Positions 36,752-46,268 of a stretch of DNA of 64,000 bases are shown here, piece by piece (position 1 is the first letter of the stretch; each line of letters starts with the position of its first letter). A program made the translations under genes and the position numbers. The stretch covers positions 372,001 to 436,000 of the forward strand of contig NZ_JABEKS010000001.1 of the NCBI RefSeq assembly GCF_012985205.1, given 5' to 3'. The stretch is from Planctomonas sp. JC2975. Its GTDB lineage: Bacteria; Actinomycetota; Actinomycetes; Actinomycetales; Microbacteriaceae. A model generated the notes under the pieces. That model was not told the origin of the DNA and made no database searches. It was given only the letters and a program-made list of their open reading frames with translations.

Positions 36752-39577
36752 CTACGCCACCAAGCTGCGCAGCACGTACTGCAGAATGCCGCCGTTGCGG
36801 TAATAGTCGGCTTCACCGGGCGTGTCGATGCGCACGACGGCGTCGAACTCGACGGGCGACTTGCCAGCCGCGGAGTGCGCGGTCGGCGTCGCGACGACGT
36901 GAACCGTCTTCGGCGTGCTGCCCTCGTTCAACTGCGTGAGACCGGTGATCGCGAACTCCTCGGTCCCGTCCAGGCCGAGGCTGTCGGCGGACTCGCCTGC
37001 TGGGAACTGCAGCGGAACAACGCCCATGCCGATCAGGTTCGAACGGTGGATGCGCTCGAAGCTCTCCGCGATAACGGCGCGCACGCCGAGGAGCGACGTG
37101 CCCTTGGCTGCCCAGTCGCGCGACGATCCGGATCCGTACTCTTTGCCTGCCAGGATGACAAGCGGGATGCCTGCGTCCTGGTAGTTGACCGATGCGTCGT
37201 AGATGAACGACTGCGGTGCGTCGTCCTTCGTGAAGTCGCGGGTGAATCCACCCTCGACACCATCGAGGAGCTGGTTCTTCAGGCGGATGTTCGCGAACGT
37301 TCCGCGGATCATGACCTCGTGGTTGCCGCGACGCGAGCCGTAGGAGTTGAAGTCCTTGCGCTCGACGCCGTGCTCGGTGAGGTAGCTGCCGGCCGGGCTG
37401 TCCGCCTTGATGGATCCGGCGGGGCTGATGTGGTCGGTCGTCACCGAGTCGCCGAGCTTGGCGAGTGCGCGCGCGCCGGCGATGTCGGCGACCGGCGTCG
37501 TGTCCAACGTCATGCCCTCGAAGTACGGGGGCTTGCGCACGTAGGTGGAGACGGCATCCCACTCGAACGTCGAACCGGTCGGCGTCGGCAGCGAACGCCA
37601 CCGCTCGTCGCCGTCGAAGACGCTCGCATACTCCTTGGTGAACATCTCCTGGTTGATCGACGAGTCGATCGTGGACTGCACCTCTGCTGCGTCCGGCCAG
37701 ATGTCGGCGAGGAAGACGTCCTTGCCGTCCTGGTCGGTGCCGAGGGCATCAGCTTCGAAGTCGAAGTTCATCGACCCTGCGAGAGCGTAGGCGATGACCA
37801 GCGGCGGGCTGGCCAGGTAGTTCATCTTCACGTCGGGGTTGATGCGACCCTCGAAGTTGCGGTTTCCGGACAGCACCGCTGTGACCGCGAGGTCGCTGCC
37901 GTTGACCGCGGCGGAGATCTCCTCGGGGAGCGGTCCGGAGTTGCCGATGCACGTGGTGCAGCCATAGCCGACCAGGTAGAAGCCGAGGTCTTCGAGGTAG
38001 CCGGTGAGGCCGGCCTTCTCGTAATACTCGGTGACGACCTTGGACCCGGGCGCCAGCGTGGTCTTGACCCACGGCTTGGCCTTCAGACCCTTTCGCGACG
38101 CGTTGCGTGCGAGCAGGCCGGCGGCCAGCATGACCTCGGGGTTCGAGGTGTTGGTGCACGAGGTGATGGCCGCGATGGCGACAGCACCGTGGTCGATCGT
38201 GAACTTGTCGCCGTTGTACTGCACCGGCGTCGGGTGGGATGCCGTGTGCGGTGCGTGGCTCTGGTGATGGTGCTGGTGCGCGCTGTGAGCGTCCGCCGGC
38301 TGGAGCTCACCAGGGTCGGACGCGGGGAACGACTCCGAGATCGTCAGGTCGACGATGTCGTGGTCGATCCGCGCGTAGTCGTGCAGATCGGTGTTGAACT
38401 GATCCTTGGCGTGGCTGAGCTCGATGCGGTCCTGCGGGCGACGGGGGCCGGCGATCGACGGCACGACCGTTCCGAGATCGAGTTCGAGGTACTCGCTGAA
38501 GACCGGCTCGGTCTCCGGGTCGTGCCACAGGTGCTGCGCCTTCGAGTACGCCTCGACCAGGCTGACCTGCTCCTCGGAGCGGCCGGTGAGACGCAGGTAG
38601 TCGAGCGTGACGTCGTCGATCGGGAAGATCGCGGCCGTCGAGCCGAACTCCGGGCTCATGTTTCCGATGGTGGCGCGGTTGGCGAGCGGAACCTGGGCGA
38701 CACCTGCGCCGTAGAACTCGACGAACTTGCCGACGACGCCCTGCTTGCGCAGCATCTGGGTGATGGTGAGCACGACATCCGTCGCGGTGACGCCCGCCGG
38801 AATGGTGCCGGTGAGCTTGAACCCGACCACCTTGGGGATGAGCATGGAAACCGGCTGGCCGAGCATGGCAGCCTCCGCCTCGATGCCGCCGACGCCCCAG
38901 CCCAGCACGCCGAGCCCGTTGACCATGGTCGTGTGCGAGTCGGTGCCGACGAGCGTGTCGGGGTACGCCTGAAGGGCGCCGTCCACCTCGCGCGTGAAGG
39001 TGACGCGCGCAAGGTGTTCGATGTTGACCTGGTGCACGATGCCGGTTCCCGGCGGGACGACCTTGAAGTCGTCGAACGCGGTCTGGCCCCAGCGCAGGAA
39101 TTGGTACCGCTCGCCGTTGCGCTCGTACTCGAGCTCGACGTTGCGCTCGAACGAGTCGAGCGTGCCGAAGACATCCGCGATCACGGAGTGGTCGATGACC
39201 AGCTCGGCCGGCGCCAGCGGATTGATCTTCTTCGGGTCGCCGCCGAGTGCGCTCACCGCTTCGCGCATGGTGGCGAGGTCCACGATGCACGGCACGCCGG
39301 TGAAGTCCTGCATGACGACGCGAGCAGGCGAGAACTGGATCTCGGTGTTCGGCTCGGCGGTCGGCTCCCAGTTGCCGAGCGCGGAGATCTGCTCCCTGGT
39401 CACGTTGGCGCCGTCCTCGGTGCGCAGGAGGTTCTCCAGCAGCACCTTCAGGCTGAACGGAAGCTTGTCGTAGCCGGGTACCGCGTCGATACGGAAGATC
39501 TGGTAGTCGGTCGAGCCCACCGTGATGGTGTCTCGGGCTCCGAAGCTGTTCACTGTAGAAACGCTGTCCGCAGACAC
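36752..39577 (-). CDS. acnA: Aconitate hydratase
   Basis: TCA-cycle [4Fe-4S] enzyme converting citrate to isocitrate, 941 residues. Chosen start GTG 39577 has AAGGAG eight bases upstream; a longer ATG at 39631 is less supported. Cluster ligands are seen in [14 protein letters not shown] and [13 protein letters not shown]; other signatures are [22 protein letters not shown] and the swivel-domain [15 protein letters not shown] with [16 protein letters not shown] His-rich insertion (eight His in residues 429-449) lies just before the second cluster domain. Regulated perhaps through the palindrome at 39710-39729. Confidence 0.97.
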   Translation of the reverse strand: MSADSVSTVNSFGARDTITVGSTDYQIFRIDAVPGYDKLPFSLKVLLENLLRTEDGANVTREQISALGNWEPTAEPNTEIQFSPARVVMQDFTGVPCIVDLATMREAVSALGGDPKKINPLAPAELVIDHSVIADVFGTLDSFERNVELEYERNGERYQFLRWGQTAFDDFKVVPPGTGIVHQVNIEHLARVTFTREVDGALQAYPDTLVGTDSHTTMVNGLGVLGWGVGGIEAEAAMLGQPVSMLIPKVVGFKLTGTIPAGVTATDVVLTITQMLRKQGVVGKFVEFYGAGVAQVPLANRATIGNMSPEFGSTAAIFPIDDVTLDYLRLTGRSEEQVSLVEAYSKAQHLWHDPETEPVFSEYLELDLGTVVPSIAGPRRPQDRIELSHAKDQFNTDLHDYARIDHDIVDLTISESFPASDPGELQPADAHSAHQHHHQSHAPHTASHPTPVQYNGDKFTIDHGAVAIAAITSCTNTSNPEVMLAAGLLARNASRKGLKAKPWVKTTLAPGSKVVTEYYEKAGLTGYLEDLGFYLVGYGCTTCIGNSGPLPEEISAAVNGSDLAVTAVLSGNRNFEGRINPDVKMNYLASPPLVIAYALAGSMNFDFEADALGTDQDGKDVFLADIWPDAAEVQSTIDSSINQEMFTKEYASVFDGDERWRSLPTPTGSTFEWDAVSTYVRKPPYFEGMTLDTTPVADIAGARALAKLGDSVTTDHISPAGSIKADSPAGSYLTEHGVERKDFNSYGSRRGNHEVMIRGTFANIRLKNQLLDGVEGGFTRDFTKDDAPQSFIYDASVNYQDAGIPLVILAGKEYGSGSSRDWAAKGTSLLGVRAVIAESFERIHRSNLIGMGVVPLQFPAGESADSLGLDGTEEFAITGLTQLNEGSTPKTVHVVATPTAHSAAGKSPVEFDAVVRIDTPGEADYYRNGGILQYVLRSLVA

Positions 39578-39709
39578 GCTGCCCTCTCCTTCGTCGGCAC
39601 GGGGAAACGAGAACTCCCGCCCCTTGAACATTCTGGTGATCGGCTCGGCGGGGTCTCTAGCAAGGCCGCCCTTACCCGCGACGTGCGCGAGGCATCCCGA
39701 ATGCCGAAT

Positions 39710-39729
39710 TTATCTTGATGTCGAGATAA
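39710..39729. promoter_or_regulatory. Operator-like palindrome upstream of acnA
   Basis: TTATCTTGATGTCGAGATAA is an imperfect 20-base palindrome (16 of 20 positions symmetric) in the 249-base region between the P-type ATPase stop and acnA, about 135 bases before the start codon. The shape fits a MarR-family site; in Streptomyces the MarR protein TamR controls aconitase. No regulator gene is nearby. Confidence 0.55.
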
Positions 39730-39826
39730 CTGTAGCACCATGCCGAAGTCCGGAATCGGCGTCGAACTCGGCGGAACGTCCCCTTCGTCGTGGGTGCGAA
39801 GTACCGCGGCCCCGCCTCCCGCACGG

Positions 39827-42187
39827 TCAGACGCGGTCGAAGATGAAGCCCCTGCGCTTCGCGAACCGGGCGAACAGCTCGATGACCGCCGCGCCGACGG
39901 CGCCGACGACGAGCCCGTATGCGAGCGCCGCATCCGCGTGCACCTGCAGCATGAAGAACGATCTGGTGAACGGCACGATGCAGACGAGAGCACCTGCAAT
40001 GCTCACGGAGGCGACCAGGATGACGCGCGGAACGCTGAACGGCCGGGCGAGCACCACGACGATCCAGAGCGACACGGTGAAGAGCGTGATCGTCGCCACA
40101 CTGCGCGCCTCGTCGAGGCCGACGGCATGCCGCAACGGGAGGAAGGCGAGGATGCACGCGGCGGCTGCGATGACACCCGCCGGAATCGAGAACTTCAGGA
40201 TTCGCGGCAACACCCCCGGCGTGTAGATGCGGCGATTCGACGCGAGCGCGAGGAAGAACGACGGGATGCCGATCGCGAGGGTGGACACCAGCGTCAGCTG
40301 CCGAGGCAGGAAAGGGAACGGTAGCGCTGCGAACGCGGTCACGAGTGCCAGCACGATTCCGTAGGTGGTCTTGGCGAGGAAGAGGTTCGCCACCCGTTCC
40401 ACGTTGGCGATCACCCTTCGACCCAGCGCCAGCACGTCCGGCAGCCCGCCGAATCGGTTGTCGAGAAGCACGATGCGCGAGACGGCCTTCGTCGCGGCCG
40501 TCGCCCCTCCCATCGCGATGCCGAGGTCGGCGTCCTTGATGGCCATCGCATCGTTCACGCCGTCACCGGTCATCGCCACCGTGTGGCCGAGCTCGCGGAG
40601 TATGCCGATCGCCTCTCGTTTCTGATCCGGCGTGACCCGGCCGAAAACGGAGTGCTGCGCGAGCGCTTCCCGCCAGGCGTCGGCGTCCGTGAGGCTCGCA
40701 GCGTCGATCGCATGCGAGTCGATTCCCAATGTGCGTGCCAGGGCCGCGACCGTCACCGGGTTGTCTCCCGACATCACCACGACGCGAACCGCCTGGCCTG
40801 CGAAGTAGTCCAACGTCCGGGCAGCGTCGGATCGAAGCGTCTCGCGAAAGGTGAGCAGTGCGGCGGGCACGACGTCGACGTCCAAGGACGGACCGGTCGC
40901 AGCATCCGGGAACCCGGTGGCGGAACGCACGAGAGCGAGCACACGAAGGCCGGATGCCGCTTGCGACTGGGCGAGCGCGAGGTCGGCCGGATGCTCGGCA
41001 AGGAGTCGTTCGGGCGCACCGAGCAGCCAAGTGGTCTCACTGCCGTCGAGCACGAAGCGCACACCGCTGTACTTCGTCGTCGAGTCGAAGGGCAGCCGAG
41101 ACGTGGGATCCGCAACGGATGCCGTGAAGTGCCGGGCGAGCACACCGATCGTGGAATTGCCCGCTGCATCCGATGCGAAGGCCGCGACCGCCGCCGAGGA
41201 GTCGCGTTCGGACACCCGGTCGAGCGCGATGAGGCGGTCGAACGCCACCTCTCCCGTGGTGAGAGTGCCGGTCTTGTCCAGGCACAGTACGTCAACGCGG
41301 GCGAGCACCTCGACGGCCGCCAGCTCCTGCACCAGGACCTTCTTCGTCGCCAATTGGATGGCGGCGACTCCGAACGCCAGGCTGATGAGCAGCACGAGGC
41401 CCTCCGGGATCATCCCGACGACACTGGCGACGGCGTCGCGCACGGCGAACTCCCAGAAGTGCTGGCCGGTCATCGCCCGGAATCCGCCGTATGCGACGAT
41501 CCGTCCGGCCAGCGTGATGACGATCAGCGGGCCGAGGATCCAGGAGATGTAGACGAGGATGCGGTTCGTGGCGTTGCGCAGCTCGGACGACACGAGCGAA
41601 TGGCGCCGGATCTCGCTCGTCAGTCGGCCGGAGTAGGACTTCTCGCCGACGGCTGTCACTGCGGCGGTGCCGGTTCCCGCGATGACGTGGGATCCGGAGA
41701 GGAGGTCGTCTCCGGCACCCTTCAGCACGGGCTCCGATTCGCCGGTGAGGAGGGACTCGTCCAAGGCGAGGCCGTTCGAGTCGGTGAGCCGCGCATCCGC
41801 CGGCAACTGATCCCCCGGTCGCAGCACCAGCACGTCGTCTTCGACGACCTCCTCGATGCGCACCGTTCGCGGCTCGCCGTCACGGATGACGAGACTCTCC
41901 GATGCCGCGAGAAGCGCCAGCCGGTCGAGCACGCGTTTGGCTCGCAGCTCCTGCACGATGCCGATCAGGGCGTTCACGACGACGACCCCGAAGAAGAATC
42001 CGTCTCGCAGGTCGCCGATCAGCACGATCGCGATGAAGCACGCGGTCAGGATGCCGTTGAACAGCGTGAAGACGTTCTCCCGCAGGATGCCCGCGACGGA
42101 TCGCGACGTGCGCTGCCTGGCGACGTTGGCCCGTCCGCTTGCGTGACGTTCGGCGACCTGCGCCGACGTCAGCCCCTGTGGCTGCAT
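39827..42187 (-). CDS. P-type cation ATPase, CtpE-like
   Basis: Membrane cation pump of 786 residues. Seen in order: two N-terminal spans, actuator motif LDESLLTGESEP, the span-4 motif SVVGMIPEGLVLLISLAFG, the phosphorylation site DVLCLDKTGTLTTGEV, hinge MTGDGVNDAMAIKDADLG, and six C-terminal spans. The MIPEGL span without a CPC motif argues against heavy-metal type P1B and resembles mycobacterial CtpE (calcium). It lacks an N-terminal metal-binding domain. It lies 19 bases after DUF3159 as the last gene of a four-gene run. Confidence 0.92.
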   Translation of the reverse strand: MQPQGLTSAQVAERHASGRANVARQRTSRSVAGILRENVFTLFNGILTACFIAIVLIGDLRDGFFFGVVVVNALIGIVQELRAKRVLDRLALLAASESLVIRDGEPRTVRIEEVVEDDVLVLRPGDQLPADARLTDSNGLALDESLLTGESEPVLKGAGDDLLSGSHVIAGTGTAAVTAVGEKSYSGRLTSEIRRHSLVSSELRNATNRILVYISWILGPLIVITLAGRIVAYGGFRAMTGQHFWEFAVRDAVASVVGMIPEGLVLLISLAFGVAAIQLATKKVLVQELAAVEVLARVDVLCLDKTGTLTTGEVAFDRLIALDRVSERDSSAAVAAFASDAAGNSTIGVLARHFTASVADPTSRLPFDSTTKYSGVRFVLDGSETTWLLGAPERLLAEHPADLALAQSQAASGLRVLALVRSATGFPDAATGPSLDVDVVPAALLTFRETLRSDAARTLDYFAGQAVRVVVMSGDNPVTVAALARTLGIDSHAIDAASLTDADAWREALAQHSVFGRVTPDQKREAIGILRELGHTVAMTGDGVNDAMAIKDADLGIAMGGATAATKAVSRIVLLDNRFGGLPDVLALGRRVIANVERVANLFLAKTTYGIVLALVTAFAALPFPFLPRQLTLVSTLAIGIPSFFLALASNRRIYTPGVLPRILKFSIPAGVIAAAACILAFLPLRHAVGLDEARSVATITLFTVSLWIVVVLARPFSVPRVILVASVSIAGALVCIVPFTRSFFMLQVHADAALAYGLVVGAVGAAVIELFARFAKRRGFIFDRV

Positions 42188-42206
42188 GGCTCCCGCGTCG
42201 CTCGGT

Positions 42207-43001
42207 TCAGTCCGCTGACGCCTGCTCGGGCTTCTTCGGCGGGTAGATCGCCCGCGCGACGAGCCACGACACCAGCACCAGCGAAGCGTAGAGCGGAAGG
42301 CCCATCAGCAGCTTCGTGAAGCCGAGCGCAACGGTGAGTCCCGCGAAGTAGAGCGGCAGCTGGACCGCGAGCCGGCCGACGAAGAGCCCGAGCCAGCACG
42401 CGGTGAGGACCTGCATGGCGCGCAGCTTGCGTCGATCCTGCCGCCACGCGATCCCATCGCCCATCAGGTAGCCGATGACGAGGCCCAGGAGCGGCCACCT
42501 CACGAGCATCGAGATGAGCACGGCCAGCGCGTAGCCGGCGTCGATGAAGAATCCGAGGAGGAAGTTGTTGGCGGCGTTGCCCGTGAGCAGAGCGAGGATC
42601 GCCGACGCGGCGACACCGATCAGGCCCGCGACGGCCTGGGTGACCTGGCTCTTGCCGATGATGCGCACGAGCGTGAAGACGAGCGCGACGAGAACCGAGG
42701 CGCCAAGCGAAACGGGCATCGCCCACTGCTGCGCCCACGGCTGTTGGATGCTCGTGAGCACCGTGAACGGAATCAGGAAGACAAGACCGGGAAGGATGGT
42801 CTCGCACAGGCCCCGCACGCCGCCCATCGCCGCGAAGAGCGCTTTGCCCGTCGGCGTCTCCTCGTCTGCGAGGGCGCCGAGCCCCGACTGGCCGGCGGCC
42901 TGTGCGATCGCCTGCTCCCACCCGGGTGCGCGCTGGTCGGTGCCGGACTCCTTCGAGTCGGATGCCGCGCGCTGCGGCACGGGTCGCTCGTCGTTGCTCA
43001 C
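42207..43001 (-). CDS. DUF3159 family membrane protein
   Basis: A 264-residue membrane protein with a soluble, polar N-terminal 60 residues and six predicted spans. The family signature is seen around GGVRGLCETILPGLVFLIPF and the central DAGYALAVLISMLVRWPLLGLVIGYLMGDG. Actinobacteria-specific; role unknown. Its GTG start overlaps the DUF3710 stop by four bases (GTGA), so dut, DUF3710 and DUF3159 form one translationally linked set, conserved in the phylum. Confidence 0.92.
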   Translation of the reverse strand: MSNDERPVPQRAASDSKESGTDQRAPGWEQAIAQAAGQSGLGALADEETPTGKALFAAMGGVRGLCETILPGLVFLIPFTVLTSIQQPWAQQWAMPVSLGASVLVALVFTLVRIIGKSQVTQAVAGLIGVAASAILALLTGNAANNFLLGFFIDAGYALAVLISMLVRWPLLGLVIGYLMGDGIAWRQDRRKLRAMQVLTACWLGLFVGRLAVQLPLYFAGLTVALGFTKLLMGLPLYASLVLVSWLVARAIYPPKKPEQASAD

Positions 43002-43600
43002 GTGTCGCTCGGTGTGGCCGGCATCCGCAGCGGGATGAGGTCACGCGGCGGCATCGGCTGACCGCCGCGCACGACGACGACGCTGCGGAAGAGGTCTTCG
43101 ACCTCGACAGCGGCCTTCGCGTCGATGGCTCCGTCACCGGCGATGACGCCGCGCAGGAACCAGCGCGGCCCGTCAACGCCGATGAAGCGCGCGATCCGGG
43201 TCTCACCAGGAACGCCAGGCTGGGCGACAGGGATCTCCGCGACGAGCTCCGGCCCGAACGGACCCTGGCGTTCACTCGTGCGTCCACCCTGTCGCTGGAT
43301 CTGATCGGCGATCTGGGCGCGGATCTCGTGCCAGAGTCCCGTCGAGCGCGGAGCGGCGAACGGCTGGACCTGCAGCGTGGAGCCTGCGTAGTCGAGTCCG
43401 ACGGCGACGACTCGGCCGGTCTCCTCCTCCACTTCCAGGCGGAGCTGGAGGCCGTCGCGCGGCAGCACCTTGACGCCGCCGAGGTCGATGTACGGGCGAA
43501 CCGGGTTGGCTTCGCTGTCGTCGAAGGGGCCTTCGGTCTCCCGGTCCTCGGGTGCCGACTTCTCCCATTCGTCGGGGGCGATGTCGCCTGTGTCGCTCAC
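42998..43600 (-). CDS. DUF3710 family protein
   Basis: A 200-residue soluble protein of unknown function restricted to actinobacteria. It has an acidic N-terminus, then VRPYIDLGGVKVLPRDGLQLRLEVEE and GPRWFLRGVIAGDGA, the family core. GTG start overlapping the dut stop by four bases, stop overlapping DUF3159. Its constant company with dut and DUF3159 suggests a shared process, perhaps envelope-related given DUF3159, but there is no direct evidence. Confidence 0.92.
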   Translation of the reverse strand: MSDTGDIAPDEWEKSAPEDRETEGPFDDSEANPVRPYIDLGGVKVLPRDGLQLRLEVEEETGRVVAVGLDYAGSTLQVQPFAAPRSTGLWHEIRAQIADQIQRQGGRTSERQGPFGPELVAEIPVAQPGVPGETRIARFIGVDGPRWFLRGVIAGDGAIDAKAAVEVEDLFRSVVVVRGGQPMPPRDLIPLRMPATPSDT

Positions 43601-44055
43601 GGGTTGTCTCCTGACTGAAGTGCTGTGTATCCGGTGGAGCCGAATCCGCCCTCGCCGCGAACGCTCTCCGGAAGCGTTGCCACCGGCACGAATGCGGCCC
43701 TGGTCACCGGCATGACGACCAGCTGGGCGATGCGGTCGCCGGCCGCGATCGTGTACGGCTCAGCGGCATCCGTGTTGAGCAGCGTCACGCGGATCTCGCC
43801 CCGGTATCCGGCATCGACGGTGCCGGGCGCGTTGACGATCGTGATGCCGTGACGTGCGGCCAGGCCACTGCGCGGGACCACGAATGCGGCATACCCCTCT
43901 GGAAGGGCGATCGCCACGCCGGTGCCCACCGTCGCGCGCTCGCCGGGGGCCAGCGTGATGGCATCCCGCGAGCACAGGTCGGCGCCCGCGTCGTCGTGAT
44001 GGGCGTACCGAGGGGGCTCGGCCGCCGTGGTCAGCACGTCGACGGATTCGGTCAC
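43597..44055 (-). CDS. dut: dUTP diphosphatase
   Basis: Trimeric enzyme that hydrolyses dUTP to dUMP, keeping uracil out of DNA. The GTG at 44055 gives 152 residues; a longer frame lacks homology. All five dUTPase motifs are seen: HHDDAGADLCS, VPRSGLAARHGI, GTVDAGYRGEIRV, GDRIAQLVV and the C-terminal lid RGEGGFGSTG. Normal length. Divergent from the DUF3093 gene with 38 bases between. Confidence 0.97.
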   Translation of the reverse strand: MTESVDVLTTAAEPPRYAHHDDAGADLCSRDAITLAPGERATVGTGVAIALPEGYAAFVVPRSGLAARHGITIVNAPGTVDAGYRGEIRVTLLNTDAAEPYTIAAGDRIAQLVVMPVTRAAFVPVATLPESVRGEGGFGSTGYTALQSGDNP

Positions 44056-44093
44056 GTGTCGAGGGTAGTGCAGAACTCTGGTCGAATAGACCC

Positions 44094-44552
44094 ATGACCG
44101 TGTACCGAGAGCGGCTGTGGGCCGCCCCCTGGCTTTTCGTCGCGACAGCACTCGTGATCCCCGCCAGCATCATCGTGTTCGCGCCGATCAACATGACCGC
44201 CGGCATCATCGTGGCCATCGTGCTCTACGCGGCATGCGTGGTCAGCCTGATCCTCGGATCGCCGACGATCGAGCTCACCTCCGACGAGTTGCACGCCGGC
44301 CGGGCGCACATCGAGCGGAGCTATCTCGGCATGGCGGAGGCCTTCGACGGATCCGAGGCGAGTCTGCAGCGGGGACGGCTGCTGGACGCCCGTGCATGGC
44401 TCCTCATCCGCGGCTGGGCCAGCGGAGTCGTTCGCGTTGCGATCCTCGATCAGGACGACCCGACGCCGTACTGGCTGCTCTCGAGCAGGCATCCCACCGA
44501 GCTCGCCCGCGCACTCAACGACAGGGCGGGCGGTGATCTGCCTTCGGCATGA
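44094..44552 (+). CDS. DUF3093 family membrane protein
   Basis: A 152-residue actinobacterial protein with two N-terminal membrane spans (about 11-29 and 33-55) and a cytoplasmic domain containing GSPTIELTSDELHAGRAHIERSYLG and RVAILDQDDPTPYWLLSSRHP, the DUF3093 core. Function unknown. Starts with ATG 44094, ends 38 bases before a strong terminator. It faces dut divergently, a conserved arrangement. Confidence 0.92.
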   Translation: MTVYRERLWAAPWLFVATALVIPASIIVFAPINMTAGIIVAIVLYAACVVSLILGSPTIELTSDELHAGRAHIERSYLGMAEAFDGSEASLQRGRLLDARAWLLIRGWASGVVRVAILDQDDPTPYWLLSSRHPTELARALNDRAGGDLPSA

Positions 44553-44590
44553 CGACAATGCCGGCGGCGTTCCGCTGCCGGCTTAACGAC

Positions 44591-44630
44591 AGAGCCGGCG
44601 ACAATCCGTCGCCGGCTCTTTCTTACTTTG
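44591..44630 (+). terminator. Terminator between convergent DUF3093 and DUF4193 genes
   Basis: AGAGCCGGCGAC and GTCGCCGGCTCT form a 12-bp stem with a 5-base loop, followed on the plus strand by TTTCTTACTTT. The minus-strand side is A-rich before the stem, so it may work in both directions, less well on minus. Confidence 0.9.
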
Positions 44631-44644
44631 TGATCCTGATGACG

Positions 44645-44938
44645 TCAGGCCGCGCACTCCACACAGATCGGTCCCAGCTTCGTCTCGTGGTCGATCTGCG
44701 AGCGATGCTTCACGAGGAAGCAGCTCACACACGTGAACTCGTCGGCTTGCGGGGGAAGCACGACGACGTCGAGATCGAGGTCGGAGAGGTCGGCGCCGGG
44801 CAGCTCGAATCCACCGGGATTGTCGGCATCGTCGACGTCGACCACCCCGGACATCTTGTCCGGGACTCGCTCCTTCAGAGCCTCGATCGACTCGGAGTCG
44901 TCGTCGGTCTTCCGCGGCGCGTCGTAATCGGTTGCCAT
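44645..44938 (-). CDS. DUF4193 family small zinc-ribbon-like protein
   Basis: A 97-residue actinobacterial protein starting MATDYDAPRKTDDDSES, acidic in the middle, with two Cys pairs at the C-terminus (FTCVSCFLVKHRSQI and GPICVECAA) that probably bind zinc. The ATG at 44938 follows the family N-terminus; another ATG lies two codons upstream. Function unknown; usually next to sepH, as here, and divergent from it across 213 bases. Confidence 0.92.
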   Translation of the reverse strand: MATDYDAPRKTDDDSESIEALKERVPDKMSGVVDVDDADNPGGFELPGADLSDLDLDVVVLPPQADEFTCVSCFLVKHRSQIDHETKLGPICVECAA

Positions 44939-45151
44939 GCCCATCCACTTCTTGATTGACTGCGTACCGAAGAAATCGGCGGGCATAGTTTGCACCAGGC
45001 GCCCTGGAATAGCAAACAAGCCCTCAGGTTCTTCGGATCTTGCGACTGCCCACCCATCAACTCGCGGCGCGCCCCGGTTATTCCCGGGGAATCCCGTTCG
45101 CGCATGGCAAGGTGGGGGACGAACGCAACCAGGTCGAAAGAGGCGTTTCGC

Positions 45152-46204
45152 ATGCAGGATTTGAAGGTCATCGGCGTCGAGAACGGCGCACTGCTCGCCG
45201 CGAACGACAGTGGTGAACGATTCCGCATCGCCATCGACGAGATGTTGCAGTCCAGGCTCCGTCAGCTCAAGCCGGAGCCCGTCAACGGGCCGAAGGTGTC
45301 GCCGCGCGAGATTCAGGCGCACATCCGCTCCGGCATGTCCGCGGACGAGGTCGCTGCGCTCACCGGCGCGGCGATCGGCTATGTGGAGCGCTTCGAGGGC
45401 CCCATCATCGCCGAGCGGGAGCACATCGTGTCGTCGGCACTCTCGGTTCCCGTGCGTACAGGCGCCGACATCGACCCGCTCAGCGAGGGATCGACGTTCG
45501 GCTCGGTGATCCGCGACCGGCTGGCATCCATCGGTGCTTCCGGCGAGCGGTGGACGAGCTGGAAGGAACCGGAGTCGGGCTGGCTCGTGAAGCTGACGTT
45601 CACCGCCGACGACGTCGACCACGATGCACGCTGGAGCTTCGAACCGCGGAAGCTCGCGCTCGCACCGACCAACACCGATGCGCACACCCTCTCTCAGCAG
45701 GGCGAGCTTCAGACCGGTCTAATCCCCCGGTTGCGTGCCGTGACGCCGATGGTGCCCGTTCCAGAGGAATCGAAGTTCGACAGCGGGGCTTTCGCATTCG
45801 ACGATGCGCCGCAGGCCGCCGTCCGCTCCGAGCCTCCCTTCGGACGAACGCCCCAGAACATCAACAACGGCATCACCATCCAGGCCATCAAGCGTGCCGA
45901 CGACGACGAGCCGCGCGACGTGCACCAGACGGCGGATCTGCTGGAAGCGCTGCGGAAGCGCCGTGGGGAGCGCGAGGCCGCCGGCCTGCGGGACTCGCAG
46001 CCTCAGGCGGTCGACATCCCACTGGATGCCTTCGAGGCGCCCGAGCCGGCCGCACCGGTGCTCCCCCAGGCTCCTGCACCCTCAGCCGCCAACGAACGGC
46101 AGACGCAGACAGGTCCCGTTCGAGGCTCGAAGCGCGGACGCAAGTCGATGCCGAGCTGGGACGAGATCGTGTTCGGTGCGCGCACCGACGACGACCTCGC
46201 CTGA
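45152..46204 (+). CDS. sepH: Septation protein SepH (DUF3071)
   Basis: Actinobacterial division protein that promotes FtsZ assembly. The 350 residues start MQDLKVIGVENGALLAANDSGERFRIAID, then the HTH-like DUF3071 core (VSPREIQAHIRSGMSADEVAALTGAAIGYVERFEGP), a flexible Pro/Ala-rich region and a conserved C-terminal end with GRKSMPSWDEIVFG. ATG 45152 is preceded by GAAAGAGG at eight bases. A much longer open frame starting at 44990 covers non-coding sequence. Convergent with the phosphodiesterase gene. Confidence 0.95.
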   Translation: MQDLKVIGVENGALLAANDSGERFRIAIDEMLQSRLRQLKPEPVNGPKVSPREIQAHIRSGMSADEVAALTGAAIGYVERFEGPIIAEREHIVSSALSVPVRTGADIDPLSEGSTFGSVIRDRLASIGASGERWTSWKEPESGWLVKLTFTADDVDHDARWSFEPRKLALAPTNTDAHTLSQQGELQTGLIPRLRAVTPMVPVPEESKFDSGAFAFDDAPQAAVRSEPPFGRTPQNINNGITIQAIKRADDDEPRDVHQTADLLEALRKRRGEREAAGLRDSQPQAVDIPLDAFEAPEPAAPVLPQAPAPSAANERQTQTGPVRGSKRGRKSMPSWDEIVFGARTDDDLA

Positions 46205-46268
46205 GAGTTCCGGCAGAGACGTCTCTTTCCATGGGCGCCCTGCAGAGGCGCTGTCAAAGGGGCCAGGA

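Noticed and set aside
36368-39718. 1,116-codon open frame on the plus strand opposite dxs and acnA
   Set aside because: It is antisense to two clearly recognisable genes, with low-complexity Arg/Val/Glu-rich translation typical of GC-rich shadow frames.
44990-45151. N-terminal extension of SepH in the open frame from 44990
   Set aside because: The extension does not resemble SepH and covers the divergent promoter region; ATG 45152 has a Shine-Dalgarno and starts the family homology.
46215-46226. AGAGACGTCTCT palindrome followed by TTCC after sepH
   Set aside because: With no loop bases the stem is too short for a convincing terminator.
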